This document shows positions 23,531 to 34,620 of a DNA stretch of 64,000 nt, piece after piece; within the stretch, counting starts at the first letter, position 1, and each line of letters opens with the position of its first letter. Location of the stretch: positions 95,685,333-95,749,332 of the forward strand of contig OX352761.1 in assembly GCA_947095585.1 (NCBI GenBank), given 5' to 3'. This DNA is from Nephrocerus scutellatus. Lineage: Eukaryota; Arthropoda; Insecta; Diptera; Pipunculidae. Below the pieces are notes generated by a model that was not told the origin of the DNA, did not search any database, and was given only the letters and a program-made list of their open reading frames with translations. The position numbers and the translations under genes were made by a program.

Positions 23531-24820
23531 TTGCAAATTGTCATACACGGCGACTCTTCATGTTTTCATTTTAGCTCCACTGTGTAATAAGGCACAAAAA
23601 CCGAAGAAGAAACGCAAATACTTCATTGGAATACAAACAAGAAATCAGATTAAATTGCTGTTGATATTTTTGATTCGAACGTTTTCAGAGATAAGAACGA
23701 AGACACGTCATACATTTTTGTGTATCAGTACAAAGGAAACGCAAGAAGGTTCACTTCGTTTCGTTTACGCTGTCGCTGTTATTCACTTTTACTTGCCGCT
23801 CTCCTCCATATCCGTTGCCAGTAGTGCAAAACTTTCGTCCTTGCAATTTGACATCACAGCCACACAGCGCTAAGCTTTTTTAATGCAAATTTTTGAAACC
23901 ACTGTCTGTTTGTGTATCATTTCGGTGCTCGTATGTTTATTTAGTGAATTTTTACGAGTATTGTTGTTCTTTCCTTTACTTTGTTTACTAATTCGAGGAG
24001 ATCAGCGCGGTGATTGGATTGGATTCCATAGAATCTTATCTGTTGGATCTTAGTATCGTGGGATAAGGAATTTTATGAATTTTCACATTTTATTGGCACT
24101 TGCGTTTTACGGCGTCTTTTTATGTTTAGCTAATTAAGACTATAATTAAGAAAAGAATTCTTTTCGATGTCATAATTCTAATAATTGTGAATTGATTATA
24201 TTAAAATTTTCGGTTGAATTTCAGTTTAGCTCACCTAATTATCTTTTATTTATTCACCTTTGGGACGACCGCCCCCTTCATCATGCCCGTCTTTTTCCAC
24301 TCCAATATGCATGGGGGCAATTGAAATTTATCTTTATTACTCTATTTTAAACTGTTCTAAGATATGTATTTTCCCAAAAATAAGTTGGTTGATTGGCCGC
24401 TATTCGCCAGATGCGCCAAAATTTCTTAAAACAGAAAAGCAAGAAAAAAATTGTCTGATACGTCCGCTACAGAAAATTAAAATTCAAATAACATTTTTAA
24501 AAAATATGTCAGAAAACTGTGAAAATTATTCGTTCACACCACACACTTTAGCTGTAATATAGTGTATTTGCTACAACTTGCACGTTCTGTAACATACAAG
24601 CAGACCTATTTTAGACTTATTTTATTTAAATGCGTTCAGAAATACAGCTGGTTTAGATGGCTCAGTGGTTATTTAAGGTCTGCTAGCACTTTCTTAATGA
24701 TATGAAAGTGCGAATTTAAAAATAATAGAATACAAATAAATGCAATATAAAAATACAGAACAAATACGGGACTTATAAAAGAAATACAGAACATTTTTAT
24801 ATTTTGAAGCACTTATTAAA
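23531..24820. other. No gene; possible tRNA-like box at 24655-24690
   Basis: AT-rich. 'gatggctcagtgg' at about 24657 looks like a Pol III A box, but no B box follows at tRNA spacing, so I do not call a SINE. Confidence 0.35.
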
Positions 24821-25030
24821 ATGTCCCGACCCCGAGGCCCGAGGGGCACTAAATAATAGAAAGTGTTGTCATGGGAAGTACACATATGTGCGAAGTTTCA
24901 ATAATATCGGGCTTTAAGAAATGGGTCAAAAATTGATCACAAAATTTGGTGTGCCAGTCCGCCCGCCAGCCATCCAGCCAGCCAACCAGCCAGCCACGGG
25001 CACCCGAAGTTAATATAGAGAATTTAAAAA
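24821..25030 (-). repeat. Repeat family A, short 5' fragment
   Basis: On minus it starts at the canonical 'aaattctctatattaac' (25020) and runs through the 'gccactg'-type linker and one unit before breaking off at about 24821. It contains a (ccagccagcc)-like run at 24960-24990. Confidence 0.75.
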
Positions 25031-25225
25031 TCACCGAAAGCAGAAAATCTCGCAATGGTAACACTCGTAACAGACGCTGCATGATCTTAAAGAGAATATA
25101 AATTAATTTATCCTTTACCTTTATTTAGTATGAAGACAATTCGACCAATTTCAGAACCATTCAAAATTCTATTGTAGTATCGTTATTACGAGCCCGAAGA
25201 AGAACATGAAAATTTTTCAGCGAAC

Positions 25226-25330
25226 GTGTGTACATATGTACGTTTGTACGTTTGTACGTATGTACATTTGTACGTTTGTACATTTGTACGTTTGTACGTT
25301 TGTACGGGTGTACGTTTATATGGTGTACGT
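25226..25330 (+). repeat. Microsatellite-like 'tgtacgttt' array
   Basis: About ten imperfect repeats of 'tgtacgttt/tgtacattt/tgtacgtat' inside the Helitron-like element. Copy 2 has only about two units at the same place (30415-30435). Confidence 0.85.
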
Positions 25331-25842
25331 TTGTTTGTCGTGTCGTATATCTCGGCTTCTACCATTCAAAATTTGATGGGACTTGTTTTAAAAAAGTTGG
25401 TTAGCGCTCGGCTTGCGATAGCGTAATTTTTTCATTAATAGGGGTTACTACGCTTGAGAAAACTAAACTGGAAAAAGTACTACGCATCGCTCTCGGTTTT
25501 TTTAAGCCTGAATGTTTGCAAAGTAAAATGTGTTTTTTTCAGTCTATTTCAAAAATTGCTTAGGACTGAATGGCCTATCGCTTATGAATGGAAGACCTAC
25601 ATTTAATGCTGCATACTATTAGGCTTCTAAGATAAATAAGTCTTTAGACTGAATTAAAACTAAATATACATACACGGATGCGTATGTACATACATGTATG
25701 TGTGTATGCACAGCAGAATACATTAGCTCGTGTATCTATAGTAGTAGTGGAAAGTTTTTGGTAGGAACTCGTATATCTCGGCTTCTACCAGTCAGAATTT
25801 AATGGGACTATTTCGAAAACAATTGTGAAACGTGTGGCGCGT

Positions 25843-26196
25843 TATGGAAATTCTAGGATCTGGTCAATATGATCTGGAATTTTGTGGACCAAGCCATTTC
25901 TCAAGCGATTCGTATGAATTTCGGTATGTAGGACTAAGATGCGACTAAAACTCTTGTTCCTATGGAAATTTTTGTATCTGGCCAATATGGTGTAGAATTT
26001 TGTGGACCAAACAATTTCTCAAACGATTCGTACGAAACTCGGTATGTAGGACTAATATGCGACTATAACCCTTCTTCCTATGGAAATCCTATGGATCTGC
26101 CAATAGGGCCTGGCATTTTGAAGACCAACCATTTTCTCAAGCGATTCGTATGAAATTCGGTATGTAAGACTAAGATTCGACTATAACCCTTGTGTT
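25843..26196 (+). repeat. Three tandem 118-bp units
   Basis: Units start 'tatggaaat' at 25843, 25961 and 26079 and share 'attttgtggaccaa', 'tctcaagcgattcgta' and 'cggtatgtaggacta'. They lie inside copy 1 of the Helitron-like element and are absent from copy 2. Confidence 0.85.
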
Positions 26197-26367
26197 CCCA
26201 AATAAAAATAAGAAAACAATTTTTTTTTTCATAGAAAAAAAATTTCCCCAAACAAATTGTTACGAATTTTGTGAATTAAATGGTTACTATTTGACTTTTA
26301 AGATAATTCAGTGTTTAGACTGAATTACAACTATCAATATTGCAAGCTGAGAAGCTCGCTTTACTAT

Positions 26368-29300
26368 GTTATTAGAATTAGAAAGGGCGACAAGTCAAAT
26401 GATAATAAAAGTCCAAAAAAGATATTTTATTACATGTCAGCAAAGTGGAATCCATGTATATTTTCTATTGAACATAAACCCTAATTTTGGCTAGATATAA
26501 AGCGAAGAGAGAGAGATTGAAAACAATAGTAAGAAATTACTTTTTGACTATCCGTTAAAACCAAAATCAGATTATAAGTTTACTAGATACGCCCACTAAG
26601 CACCATTACGGAAGTATGCCAGAAAGTTTATGAATTTTCATGTTTTAGGAAATATTGCAGACCCCATTTCTGTGTATGTGTTTGAGATAAAATCTACTTT
26701 TACACAAAGCACATACATAATTCGGATATCTTCTTGAACTGATAAATCGTGTTAATTGAGCTGCAGATTCCTGGAAAATTTCTAATCACTGATGCAAAAT
26801 TCCACCGAATTGTTAAGAGGGGAAATGAATTTGAAACTCCACTCATTGGCTGCACTTGAACATACATAACATACATATTCTCTTTTTGTGCATGGCTTTT
26901 GTTGTGTGCAAACAATAAATCAGATGCCAGAGGAAAAACGTACAACATCAAAAAACTGAAACCAACTGAATCGTTGAGTTTGAGTTTTGAAAAGCAAATA
27001 TCCGATAGTCGAAGACCAAGAAATAGAATGTAGATTTGGTCAATGGACTGGTCACTTCATAAATTATTTGTTGTCTAACTGTTTAGAGCTTAGACGTTTA
27101 GAGTGAATGAGTTAGTTGCATTGTAGTGTGTCGGAATAAGTCAAAGTTATTACACACGTATTAAGTTCTTTATCGAAATATGGATCTACGAGATTAAACT
27201 AACGGTTTACCTTATTATTTTTGTCCAATTCGTTCGAAGTAGGAAAATTATAAAAGCTCAAATCAATAGCAATTTTATATAATATGTGGTAAAGACACTA
27301 TGTTGTCTTTAGCTGCACACTGAAGCAGTAAGATTAGGTTTAAAAATTATTTTCTAACTTTTTTTTCGTTTGTTGGTTTAAATAAAAGAATAAAAATTTA
27401 GAGAAAAATCTCTACATATATCCGATCTATGAACATCATACATTCTACACAGATACCGTAATCGAAGCAAGTATCTTATCTGTATTCATTTATTCTGTAT
27501 TCATTGGTTTTGGGCGGGTGGTGGAAAGCAAGAGGGTAAACAAATTTGAAGCCATCGTATTCATCTGAACTTTAAAGCAAATGTGAAACGAACCCAGGAA
27601 TGAGGACATAAATATCATCTTTCGTTCACTTGCCAATTCAACTATCTGTGAATTTGTCGAATTTTTTTTCTTATCTGCTCGTTGTATTTGAATCGTTACG
27701 TCATTTACCGGCTGTGCGCTGCTAGAGCGAGCAGGCAAATCATAAAATAACGAATTTTCGCCCCAAAATCGAAAACGTGTTTTTATTTGGATTTCCGAGT
27801 GTCCCGATGCTTCGTTTCGCATCTGAAAAACACATTTTGCGTACATCTCTTACACTGGTCCTAACACAGATTTTTATGCCCGCGCTGTTGTCGGTCTCAT
27901 AAGGTATTGCTTGGTTTGTTGTACTCTTGGGGCTGTGTTGGAGTCGGCACAACAAAATATTTTTCCCCAAATCCAGTAGTCATGCAGCACACGCTAAAAG
28001 TTTGCTTCAAAATTATGTAAATTGAATTTTCTGATGAAAGATTTTGTGCAAAACTGTAGAAGAGCATAAAAGCAAACATCAGGAAAACTGACGAAAGACA
28101 TTCTGTGTGGATTTTCTGTCCTAAAGAAATCAGATCAAAATTATGTTCGTTTGAATGCGAAATGCGAAATGTGGTACCTGCTCGTCGTCAATGCACAAAA
28201 CTACCTTTAACTGCTAAGAACTACATCTGCTCAGTTTACAGTGAATGTGATAAAAAGGGTGTCTTCCGTTATTTTTTTTTTTGCTAAATCATATTTATAT
28301 GCAGATTTTCATTCTTTACATTGGAAGTACTATGTGACTATGCTACATACAACTAGAGTTTACAATGTGAAAAAAGTATTTTGTAAGCGGACAAAGGAAT
28401 AATTTACCAAGCGTTTTGCTTGAATTTTAATGAATTAATTTAGTAAAAAAAAATAATAATATGCGAGTATGGGTATGGCAGAGTGCTTTGCATTTTATAA
28501 TTGGGAAAAGAAAAAACTGAATATGAAGAAGATATAATGGCACTTTAAGTTTGAAATTACTTCGCGTAGTTTCTGACAGGTAGGTGCGACATGCATGAGG
28601 TTGATTCTTTCCTCCTGGATGCTGCACCTCTGGCTGTGCGTTCCTACGTCTGTCCGTCCGTTTTTGAAACTACATATTAAGAATTAGCATAGCTTAAGGC
28701 ATGATTTTGAGTAGAATAAACGGACAGAACACGAAATGGGCGCTTAAATTATGTGCAGGTTGTCCTGTGTTCGGTTCACGGTGATGATTTTGTGAATTAA
28801 GTTATTCCGTCTTCTCCATTATTGATATATTCTTTAAACTTTTAAGTAAACTCATACTGTATCATTAATTGGAAAGGAACTTGCCACATATATTTTAACG
28901 TTGACGGCAAATGTTTCACCGGTGATCACAGAAAAAAAGGTCCCCAGAGACAAAGACTCTTTAAGGCATCTTTTTGCATTTTTTTAGTTTTGTTATACAG
29001 GATTTCAGTTTAGGTTGCAAATACATACTTATAGGAGTTATACCTTGGTTAATTACGATAAAAATAAAAAAAAATCGAATTAGAGGGTGGTCTATTTTCA
29101 CCCCTGGTGTGCGTAGCGTTTTAATGCAAAGAAACGTCTTCTGCTGGTATTTTTTGAAATAAAATTAAATTTCTAAAATTAAACAATGTAAATTTTCTTA
29201 ATCGTTTTAATTTTCAATATAAAATTTTTTATTTTTTTTTAGTTGTATTTTTAACGTAATCTCGATAAATGATTTCCGATTTCTTTTAACTAATGCAGCA

Positions 29301-29764
29301 ATAAAGCCTATTCCATTTTTTATAAATCATACAATAAGTAGTCACTAGGACCAGGGCAAATATTAAAAGTTTGTAAAATTAATTTAAAATTTTCGGGAAT
29401 GTTTAAAGGAGCACATTACAATCGTCTGATCTGCAAGTTCAAGGCCTACTAATCTACATCTACATCTACAGTTTCGATTTATGTAGAAATAACCAGGTCT
29501 TTCATTCTTCCCCACACAAAAAAATTTAGAAGAGTTCGATCCAGTGACCTAGACGGCCAAAATAATGAACTCTTTCTACCAATCCATCGGTTATGACACT
29601 GTTCACTTAAAAATGCTGCAACATTACGTTAACTGTGGCAAGGAGCACCATCTAGCTGAAGAAATATGTTGATTCGAGTCAGTAATGGGATGTCTTCCAT
29701 CCATTCTGGAAGGTGATTCACCAAATGTTGCAGATACCCGTTTTAATTTAGCCGTCATGTTTTT
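26368..29764. other. No recognisable gene or transposon
   Basis: AT-rich 3.4-kb stretch. Minus-strand open frames at 27490-27846 and 26700-26951 have no recognisable domain and look like chance. This is the longest stretch without an identifiable repeat, possibly intronic or intergenic host DNA. Confidence 0.4.
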
Positions 29765-30360
29765 TTTTATACAACAAAGGGAACATTGCAAAGGGAAACT
29801 CCCTGAATGACTTGCGGCACGGCAATAAGGTCATCATGGTCAGGGAAATATACAAAAAACCTAGATCAAGAAAATATTACAAATTTTACAAATATAATAA
29901 TTCATACAAATAATACGAACAATAATTAACTTTTTTTTAATTAAATAATCTAATCTTCTAACGAACACTACGGTCGTCCCTCAGGAAGTTGTTGAAGGCT
30001 TTTTTGAAGGTCTGTATTATAAGATTCGGGAAATATGGAGTCGACCAATTGATTCCACACACTGAGATAAAAGGAGGATTTTAAGTCTTGGGTTCTACAT
30101 GAAAACGGTTTTAAGGCAAATCTATGTTGACAAGACCTGTTTGTGTGTTGAGAACGGGTTTCTAAAGAACATCTACCTTAGTAAAATTTGTATACAACTT
30201 TTAAATCACCCATATTTCGTCTATGCTCTAAAAAATCGAGAGATGAAATAATGATTACATCGTTTATCAAACGGATAACTCTATTCTGAATTCCATCATG
30301 ATGAAGCAAATGCGTTCTTGGAGCCTCACCCCACACATATGAATTTAATTCTAAAATTGG
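29765..30360 (-). pseudogene. Jockey/CR1-type LINE-5, C-terminal end and 3' UTR
   Basis: On minus, 30360-29975 encodes LELNSYVWGEAP, HHDGIQNRVIRLINDV, SSLDFLEHRRNMGDLKVVYK and further residues typical of the extreme C terminus of jockey/CR1-group polymerases. The 3' UTR follows ('taatattttcttgatctagg', then 'ccttattgccgtgccgcaag') and ends near 29765 in an A-rich run. Short 3' ends of the same type are at 8515 and 13905. It abuts copy 2 of the Helitron-like element. Confidence 0.75.
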
Positions 30361-30759
30361 TTTCCCATTATTGCGAGCCCGAAGAGCGAAGCATGTGAAA
30401 ATTTCAGCGAACGTATGTACGATTGTACGTTTGTTTACCGGGTCGTATATCTCGGCTTCTACCAGTCAAAATTTAATGGGACTTGTCTTAAAACAATTGG
30501 TTAGCGCTCGGCTTGCGATGTCGTCATTTTTTCATTCATAGAGACCCCTGAGAAAACTGAAAAAATATACTCAATCAACGCATCCCATTTTTTTAAGCCT
30601 AAACGTTTGCAAAGTAAAATGAGGTTTTTCAGTCTGTTTTAGAAATCGCTGAAATGACTGAATGGCCTATTGCTTATGAATGAAAGACCTACATTTTACG
30701 TTGCATACTATTACGCTTCTAAGATAAATTAGAATTTTGACTGAATTACAACAAATATA

Positions 30760-31700
30760 ACGGGTGTTTTTTAAAGAGGTTGCCGATTTTTTTTTTGAAT
30801 AAAACACATATAAAATTATGAAATGACCAAAATTTTTTTTTATTTGGTAGATAATTTTTTGGCATTTAACATTTAAACACAATTTCTGGCATATGGCTAC
30901 CACGACTATTTTTCACAAATGTCATTCTGGAGGTCCAATTTTCCAGCACTTTTTCAAGCATTTGAGGGCGTATGTCAGCAATGACACGTTGAATATTGGT
31001 TTCCAAAGCGTCAATCGATTGAGGTTTATCCACATAAACCAATGACTTCACGTATCCCCACAAAAAGTAATCGAGTGGCGTCAAATCGCACGAACGCGGA
31101 GGCCAATTCACCGGACCATTTCTCGAAATAATGTTGTCGTTGAAAGTTTCTTTCAATAAGTCGATTGTTTCACGTGCTGTATGGCAAGTGGCACCATCTT
31201 GTTGAAACCACATTTCATCCATATCCATATCTTCAAGATTTGACAACAAAAACTCATTTAACATGGTTCTGTATCGATTTCCATTCACGGTAACGCGTCG
31301 TCCTTCCTCATTTTTAAAGAAATATGGACCGATGATCCCACCAGCCCATAGACCGCACCAAACAGTACATTTATCAGGATGCATTGGTAATTCTTGAACG
31401 GCGTGTGGATTATCTTTGCTCCAAATGCGACAATTTTGTTTGTTGACGTATCCATTTAACAAAAAATGCGCCTCATCACTGAGAGAATAAAATTCACGAA
31501 GTGCTCTATAAACATTTTTAATTGAACACTGATTTTGAAAATAAATTTCCACGATTTGAAAACGTTGTTCTGGAGTTAACCTATTCATAATGATTTGCCA
31601 AACAATACTGAGTAGAAATGCCACTTTGAGCTGTCAAAACAACTGTCATAAAATAAAACGACATCTATCGGAAAAACAAACCTCCCTAAAAAACACCCTT
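30760..31700 (-). mobile_element. Mariner A: 941-bp internally deleted mariner
   Basis: Terminal repeats ACGGGTGTTTTTTA (left) and AAGGGTGTTTTTTA (right, reverse strand) are flanked by TA at 30758-30759 and 31701-31702. Compared with mariner B (52406-53693) it lacks 363 bp and has 16 bp that B lacks. Everything else is almost base-identical. Confidence 0.95.
30866..31588 (-). pseudogene. Mariner A transposase with an in-frame 121-codon deletion
   Basis: The frame starts at the ATG of MNRLTPEQRFQIVEIYF (31588) and gives 240 residues. It keeps the first helix-turn-helix start (VEIYFQNQCSIKNVYRALRE), then jumps from REFY to SDEAHFLLNG. This removes the rest of the DNA-binding domain and the linker but keeps all three catalytic aspartates (SDEAHF, QQDGATCHTA, SCDLTPLDYF). 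The frame is open to the stop. It is unlikely to bind terminal repeats; it might act as an inhibitor if expressed, which is inference. Confidence 0.9.
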
Positions 31701-32042
31701 TATTTATATATATACACGGGTGTGTATAGTGGCTCGCATAGCAGAATACATTAACTCGTGTGTCTATAGTAGTGGAAAGTTTTTGGTAAGAACTCGTATA
31801 GCTCGGCTCCTACCAGTCAGAATTTTATGAGACTAGTTTGAAAATAATTGTGACGCGTGTAAAAAAAATACAATTAAAAAAAAAAAAATTTTGTTAAAAA
31901 AAGAAAGGTTTTTTTTGTCACAAAAATTTTTTTTTTACGAATTTTGTGGATAAAATGGTTACTATTGGCCTTTTAAGATAATTCAGTGTTTACACAGAAA
32001 AACAACTATCCATGTGGCGAGCTGAGAAGCTCGCTTTACTAT

Positions 32043-32474
32043 CTTAAAAACTTAATATTTCAGAGGGGGTAAAGTAGAATTTACAACGTATTATGAAGCC
32101 ATTTTTGAAATTCCATGACTATTTTCATTCCAGGAAAGTTCACTTGAAACTTTCAAACCTAACTTCATAAGTTAATCTGATCTCGCAATAGTGGCACCAT
32201 TAATTACTGATGGCATTTAATGTATAACTGTCTTCTGAAAAGAAAGACAAGCCTGGAATTTATTTGGGTTAAATTCCACCCCGTTAGATCCGTCCCAATC
32301 AATACTGGGAATTAATAATGGACAGAATAGCCGTATTCATTAATTCACGCGAAACATTCAAGTGAGAATACTTTTACTAACAAACTCAGTGGATAACGTT
32401 GTATCATTTGCAAAAGAATGGATATCACAGGTTGTAGAAGATAACATGTCACTGATATATATCAAGAAGAGAGT
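32043..32474. other. No recognisable feature
   Basis: AT-rich sequence without coding or repeat similarity. Confidence 0.35.
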
Positions 32475-32600
32475 TTTTTTATTTTTACAAAAAGTGTTGT
32501 CCATCGGAGATACATGTGCGTGTAAAATTTGAAGAAAATCGAGTACTCTTTTTATAAAATTTGTATGGTTGACACCCCTCCCTCACCCCATCAAGGGATT
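32475..32600 (-). repeat. Single unit of repeat family A
   Basis: It contains 'acaaaaagtgttgtccatcg' and 'gagatacatgtgcgtg', the reverse strand of the family A core. Confidence 0.75.
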
Positions 32601-32929
32601 TAACAATTAAATTAAGGCCAAGTCTTAAGAGTACTTACATATATGGCTACGATATTTTGATATTTTACCCTTAGCAAAAACTCCTCCAGCTGTTCGTATG
32701 TGAGAGCAGACGATTTCGGAGACCCTATGGTGATGAGATCTATGAGCGTTATCACAATGTCGAATCGTGAGGAGACATGAAATCGGTAGGTTTCGGTGAG
32801 TAAGATACTTAACTTGCATGCGCGGAGAGTATTCTGGTCGGAAAATCCTTTGCAGTAGGATGTATAAGACACGACAGCGAAGCAGGTCGAAGTTATGACG
32901 TTGACAGCCAGAGTTTGGGGATGCCAAAC

Positions 32930-33030
32930 TCTTTGACATCTGCTAGAAATAGGGGCCGGTGGAGAGAAAAATTTTCAAGAAGATAAGGACTGGACCCCGG
33001 TATTAGAGCCAAGTATGATAATAATGATAG
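32930..33030 (+). pseudogene. LINE-3-type 3' end
   Basis: The plus strand encodes RNRGRWREKF and, after a stop, GLDPGIRAKYDNND. The DNA 'ggactggaccccggtat' through 'gataataatgat' aligns with the 3' end of LINE-3 read on minus at 16500. The upstream 300 bases may be more of the same element in poor condition. Confidence 0.55.
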
Positions 33031-33413
33031 ATTTAGACGTTACAAATCACTTTCATTAAAAATAAGGGATCTTTTAATTGCACAAAGAAAGGAACACTAG
33101 TAACTTATGTAGTTTCTTTGCTTGCATCATTCTGAGCAAATTAATTAAAAAACATACATTTGAGAATATATTTACCATAAAAAAATTATTTTGGTGGATT
33201 TAAGTAAGACTGAAAATGAACATTTGTTCCTGTGAATGTTCTTTCTCTGTGACCACCAGTGATACTTTTACCGTTAACGTTGCTTAAGCTTGTAGATATA
33301 TTGCCTACTGTTGTTTGTTAATTTTTACTAATTGGTTCAAAATTCATAGTAGAATTTCCCTATAAGTACAGATACAAATAATTTGTTCGTTTCTCTTTTT
33401 TGCGCACAGAAAT
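33031..33413. other. No recognisable feature downstream of the H2A copy
   Basis: AT-rich. I see no histone-type 3' stem-loop next to the H2A stop codon. Confidence 0.4.
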
Positions 33414-33790
33414 TTAAGCTTTCTTTTCGGTCTTCTTGGGCAAAAGTACTGCCTGGATATTCGGTAAAGCACCACCTTGAGCAATGGTAACTCGAGACAA
33501 AAGCTTGTTTAATTCTTTACCATTGCGGATGGCTAATTGTAAATGACGCGGAATAATCCTAGTCCTTTTGTTGTCACGAGCAGCATTTCCCGCCAATTCT
33601 AAAACTTCAGCTGCTAAATATTCCATCGCTGCAGCTAGATAAACTGGAGCACCGGCGCCAACACGTTCGGCATAGTTGCCTTTTCGAAGCAAACGATGAA
33701 TCCGACCAACAGGAAATTGTAGACCAGCACGGTTTGAACGAGACTTTGCCTTTCCCTTAACTTTGCCATACCTTTACCAAGACCAGACAT
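33414..33790 (-). pseudogene. Histone H2A pseudogene (2-bp insertion after codon 7)
   Basis: On minus, ATG at 33790 gives MSGLGKG, then two extra bases shift the frame. In the corrected frame the sequence follows insect H2A to the natural TAA at 33414: [39 protein letters not shown] and the C-terminal [12 protein letters not shown]. Total length 377 bases is exactly a 124-codon H2A gene with stop plus 2. Besides the frameshift there are substitutions at conserved sites: Arg3 to Leu, a Val to Ala before [10 protein letters not shown], Asp-Glu to Gly-Lys in the acidic-patch motif ([11 protein letters not shown] instead of IRNDEELNKLL), Gly to Arg in [11 protein letters not shown], and Val to Ala before LPNIQ. 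H2A pairs with H2B in the nucleosome; this copy could not make it. No other histone gene is nearby. Confidence 0.9.
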
Positions 33791-34620
33791 TTTTCACTAT
33801 TCTTTTATCGACTTCTTAACTCCGAACCAACCGAAGTTTTTTTTGACATTAGTTATTGATATTCATGGGAATAGAACAAAACGTTCATCAAGTTTGAAAG
33901 ATGGTAGTTAAATTCTCGGAAATTATTTAGGCAACGAGGACGTTTTTGCTTCGAGGCAATACAAGCTCTGGTTTAAGAAAAATCATAACCACAATTTTGG
34001 GATGAATAGTTGAGATGCAGTGTCTGATATCAAACTAAATGGAACAATGTTTTCGTGGTTTAAAGTATAAAAACTAAAGTTTCAAGTTTTCCTTGAAAAA
34101 CTAGTAGTAATATCAAAATGAACATGTATATCGTATAAGGGTTATGGTATACAGATTAGATATGACAGACTAAGTTATCTCTTTGATAAAGAAAAAAATA
34201 GAAGCCTGTAGTAAGAATCGTACTAACTCCCAAGACCCCAAACACCAACACACCCAGCTCATTAACGCCAACAGCCCAACCAACAACACCCAACTAATAT
34301 CTCTACTACTATACCACGAGAATTGTCTATCAGAATTGCGCCTACGACCTACTGCTTTGAGTACAGCAATTCTCGTCCGTTCATCGACATTAAGCTGCGT
34401 TTGTGTCATTTAGTGTTAAATGAGGAGCCATTGTTGCGTTAATAACACAAACACACACAAATCAAAGGTTTGTTAGGGTGGGGTATGTGATACAAAAAAA
34501 TGTTTTTCCACAGACAATAGTTTGGTTCGCACTATAAAGCTTTAATCACAATTAAACAGTAACTCGCCCACAATTATGTAGTGTAAAAATATCAAGTAAA
34601 TGTAAAAACAGGTCATAACA
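33791..34620. other. No gene assigned; short frame at 34170-34409 (minus) of unknown meaning
   Basis: The minus-strand frame begins MTQTQLNVDERTRIAVLKAV, which loosely resembles the start of some transposase DNA-binding domains, then becomes unconvincing. I do not assign it. Confidence 0.3.

Larger units (their letters stand above)
25183..26367 (+). mobile_element. Helitron/Helentron-like non-autonomous element, copy 1
   Basis: It starts 'ttattacgagcccgaag' and ends 'gagaagctcgctttactat'. Copy 2 at 30368-32042 has the same ends. Shared internal blocks include 'tatctcggcttctacca', 'gttagcgctcggcttgcga', 'aggcttctaagataaat'-type sequence and 'gtggaaagtttttggta'. The 'gcgagc' word near both ends in opposite orientation, a 3' hairpin just before the end, an internal microsatellite and a variable tandem repeat resemble DINE-1/Helentron-associated elements. 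No protein is encoded. The usual CTRR end of Helitrons is not present (it reads CTAT), so the class is inferred. Confidence 0.6.
30368..32042 (+). mobile_element. Helitron/Helentron-like element, copy 2, interrupted by mariner A
   Basis: Same ends and internal blocks as copy 1. The 3' end carries a perfect 7-bp stem, GCGAGCT at 32017-32023 and AGCTCGC at 32028-32034, with loop GAGA, 8 bases before the terminus. A 941-bp mariner sits at a TA in the block that in copy 1 reads 'actaaatatacatacacgg'. The 118-bp tandem units of copy 1 are replaced by A/T-rich sequence. Confidence 0.65.

Noticed and set aside
24655..24690. A-box-like 'gatggctcagtgg', possible tRNA or SINE
   Set aside because: No B box at the expected distance and no cloverleaf.
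27490..27846. 118-residue minus-strand frame
   Set aside because: No domain or compositional sign of coding; overlapping frames in the same region are equally long.
32612..32872. Minus-strand open frame of 86 residues ending at a GTAAGT donor, looking like a host exon
   Set aside because: No recognisable domain, and the adjacent plus strand (32930-33030) is a LINE-3 3' end that may extend into it, so an antisense chance frame is more likely.
34170..34409. Minus-strand frame starting MTQTQLNVDERTRIAVLKAV, possibly a transposase start
   Set aside because: Similarity is short and the rest is tryptophan- and leucine-rich noise; no terminal repeats are nearby.
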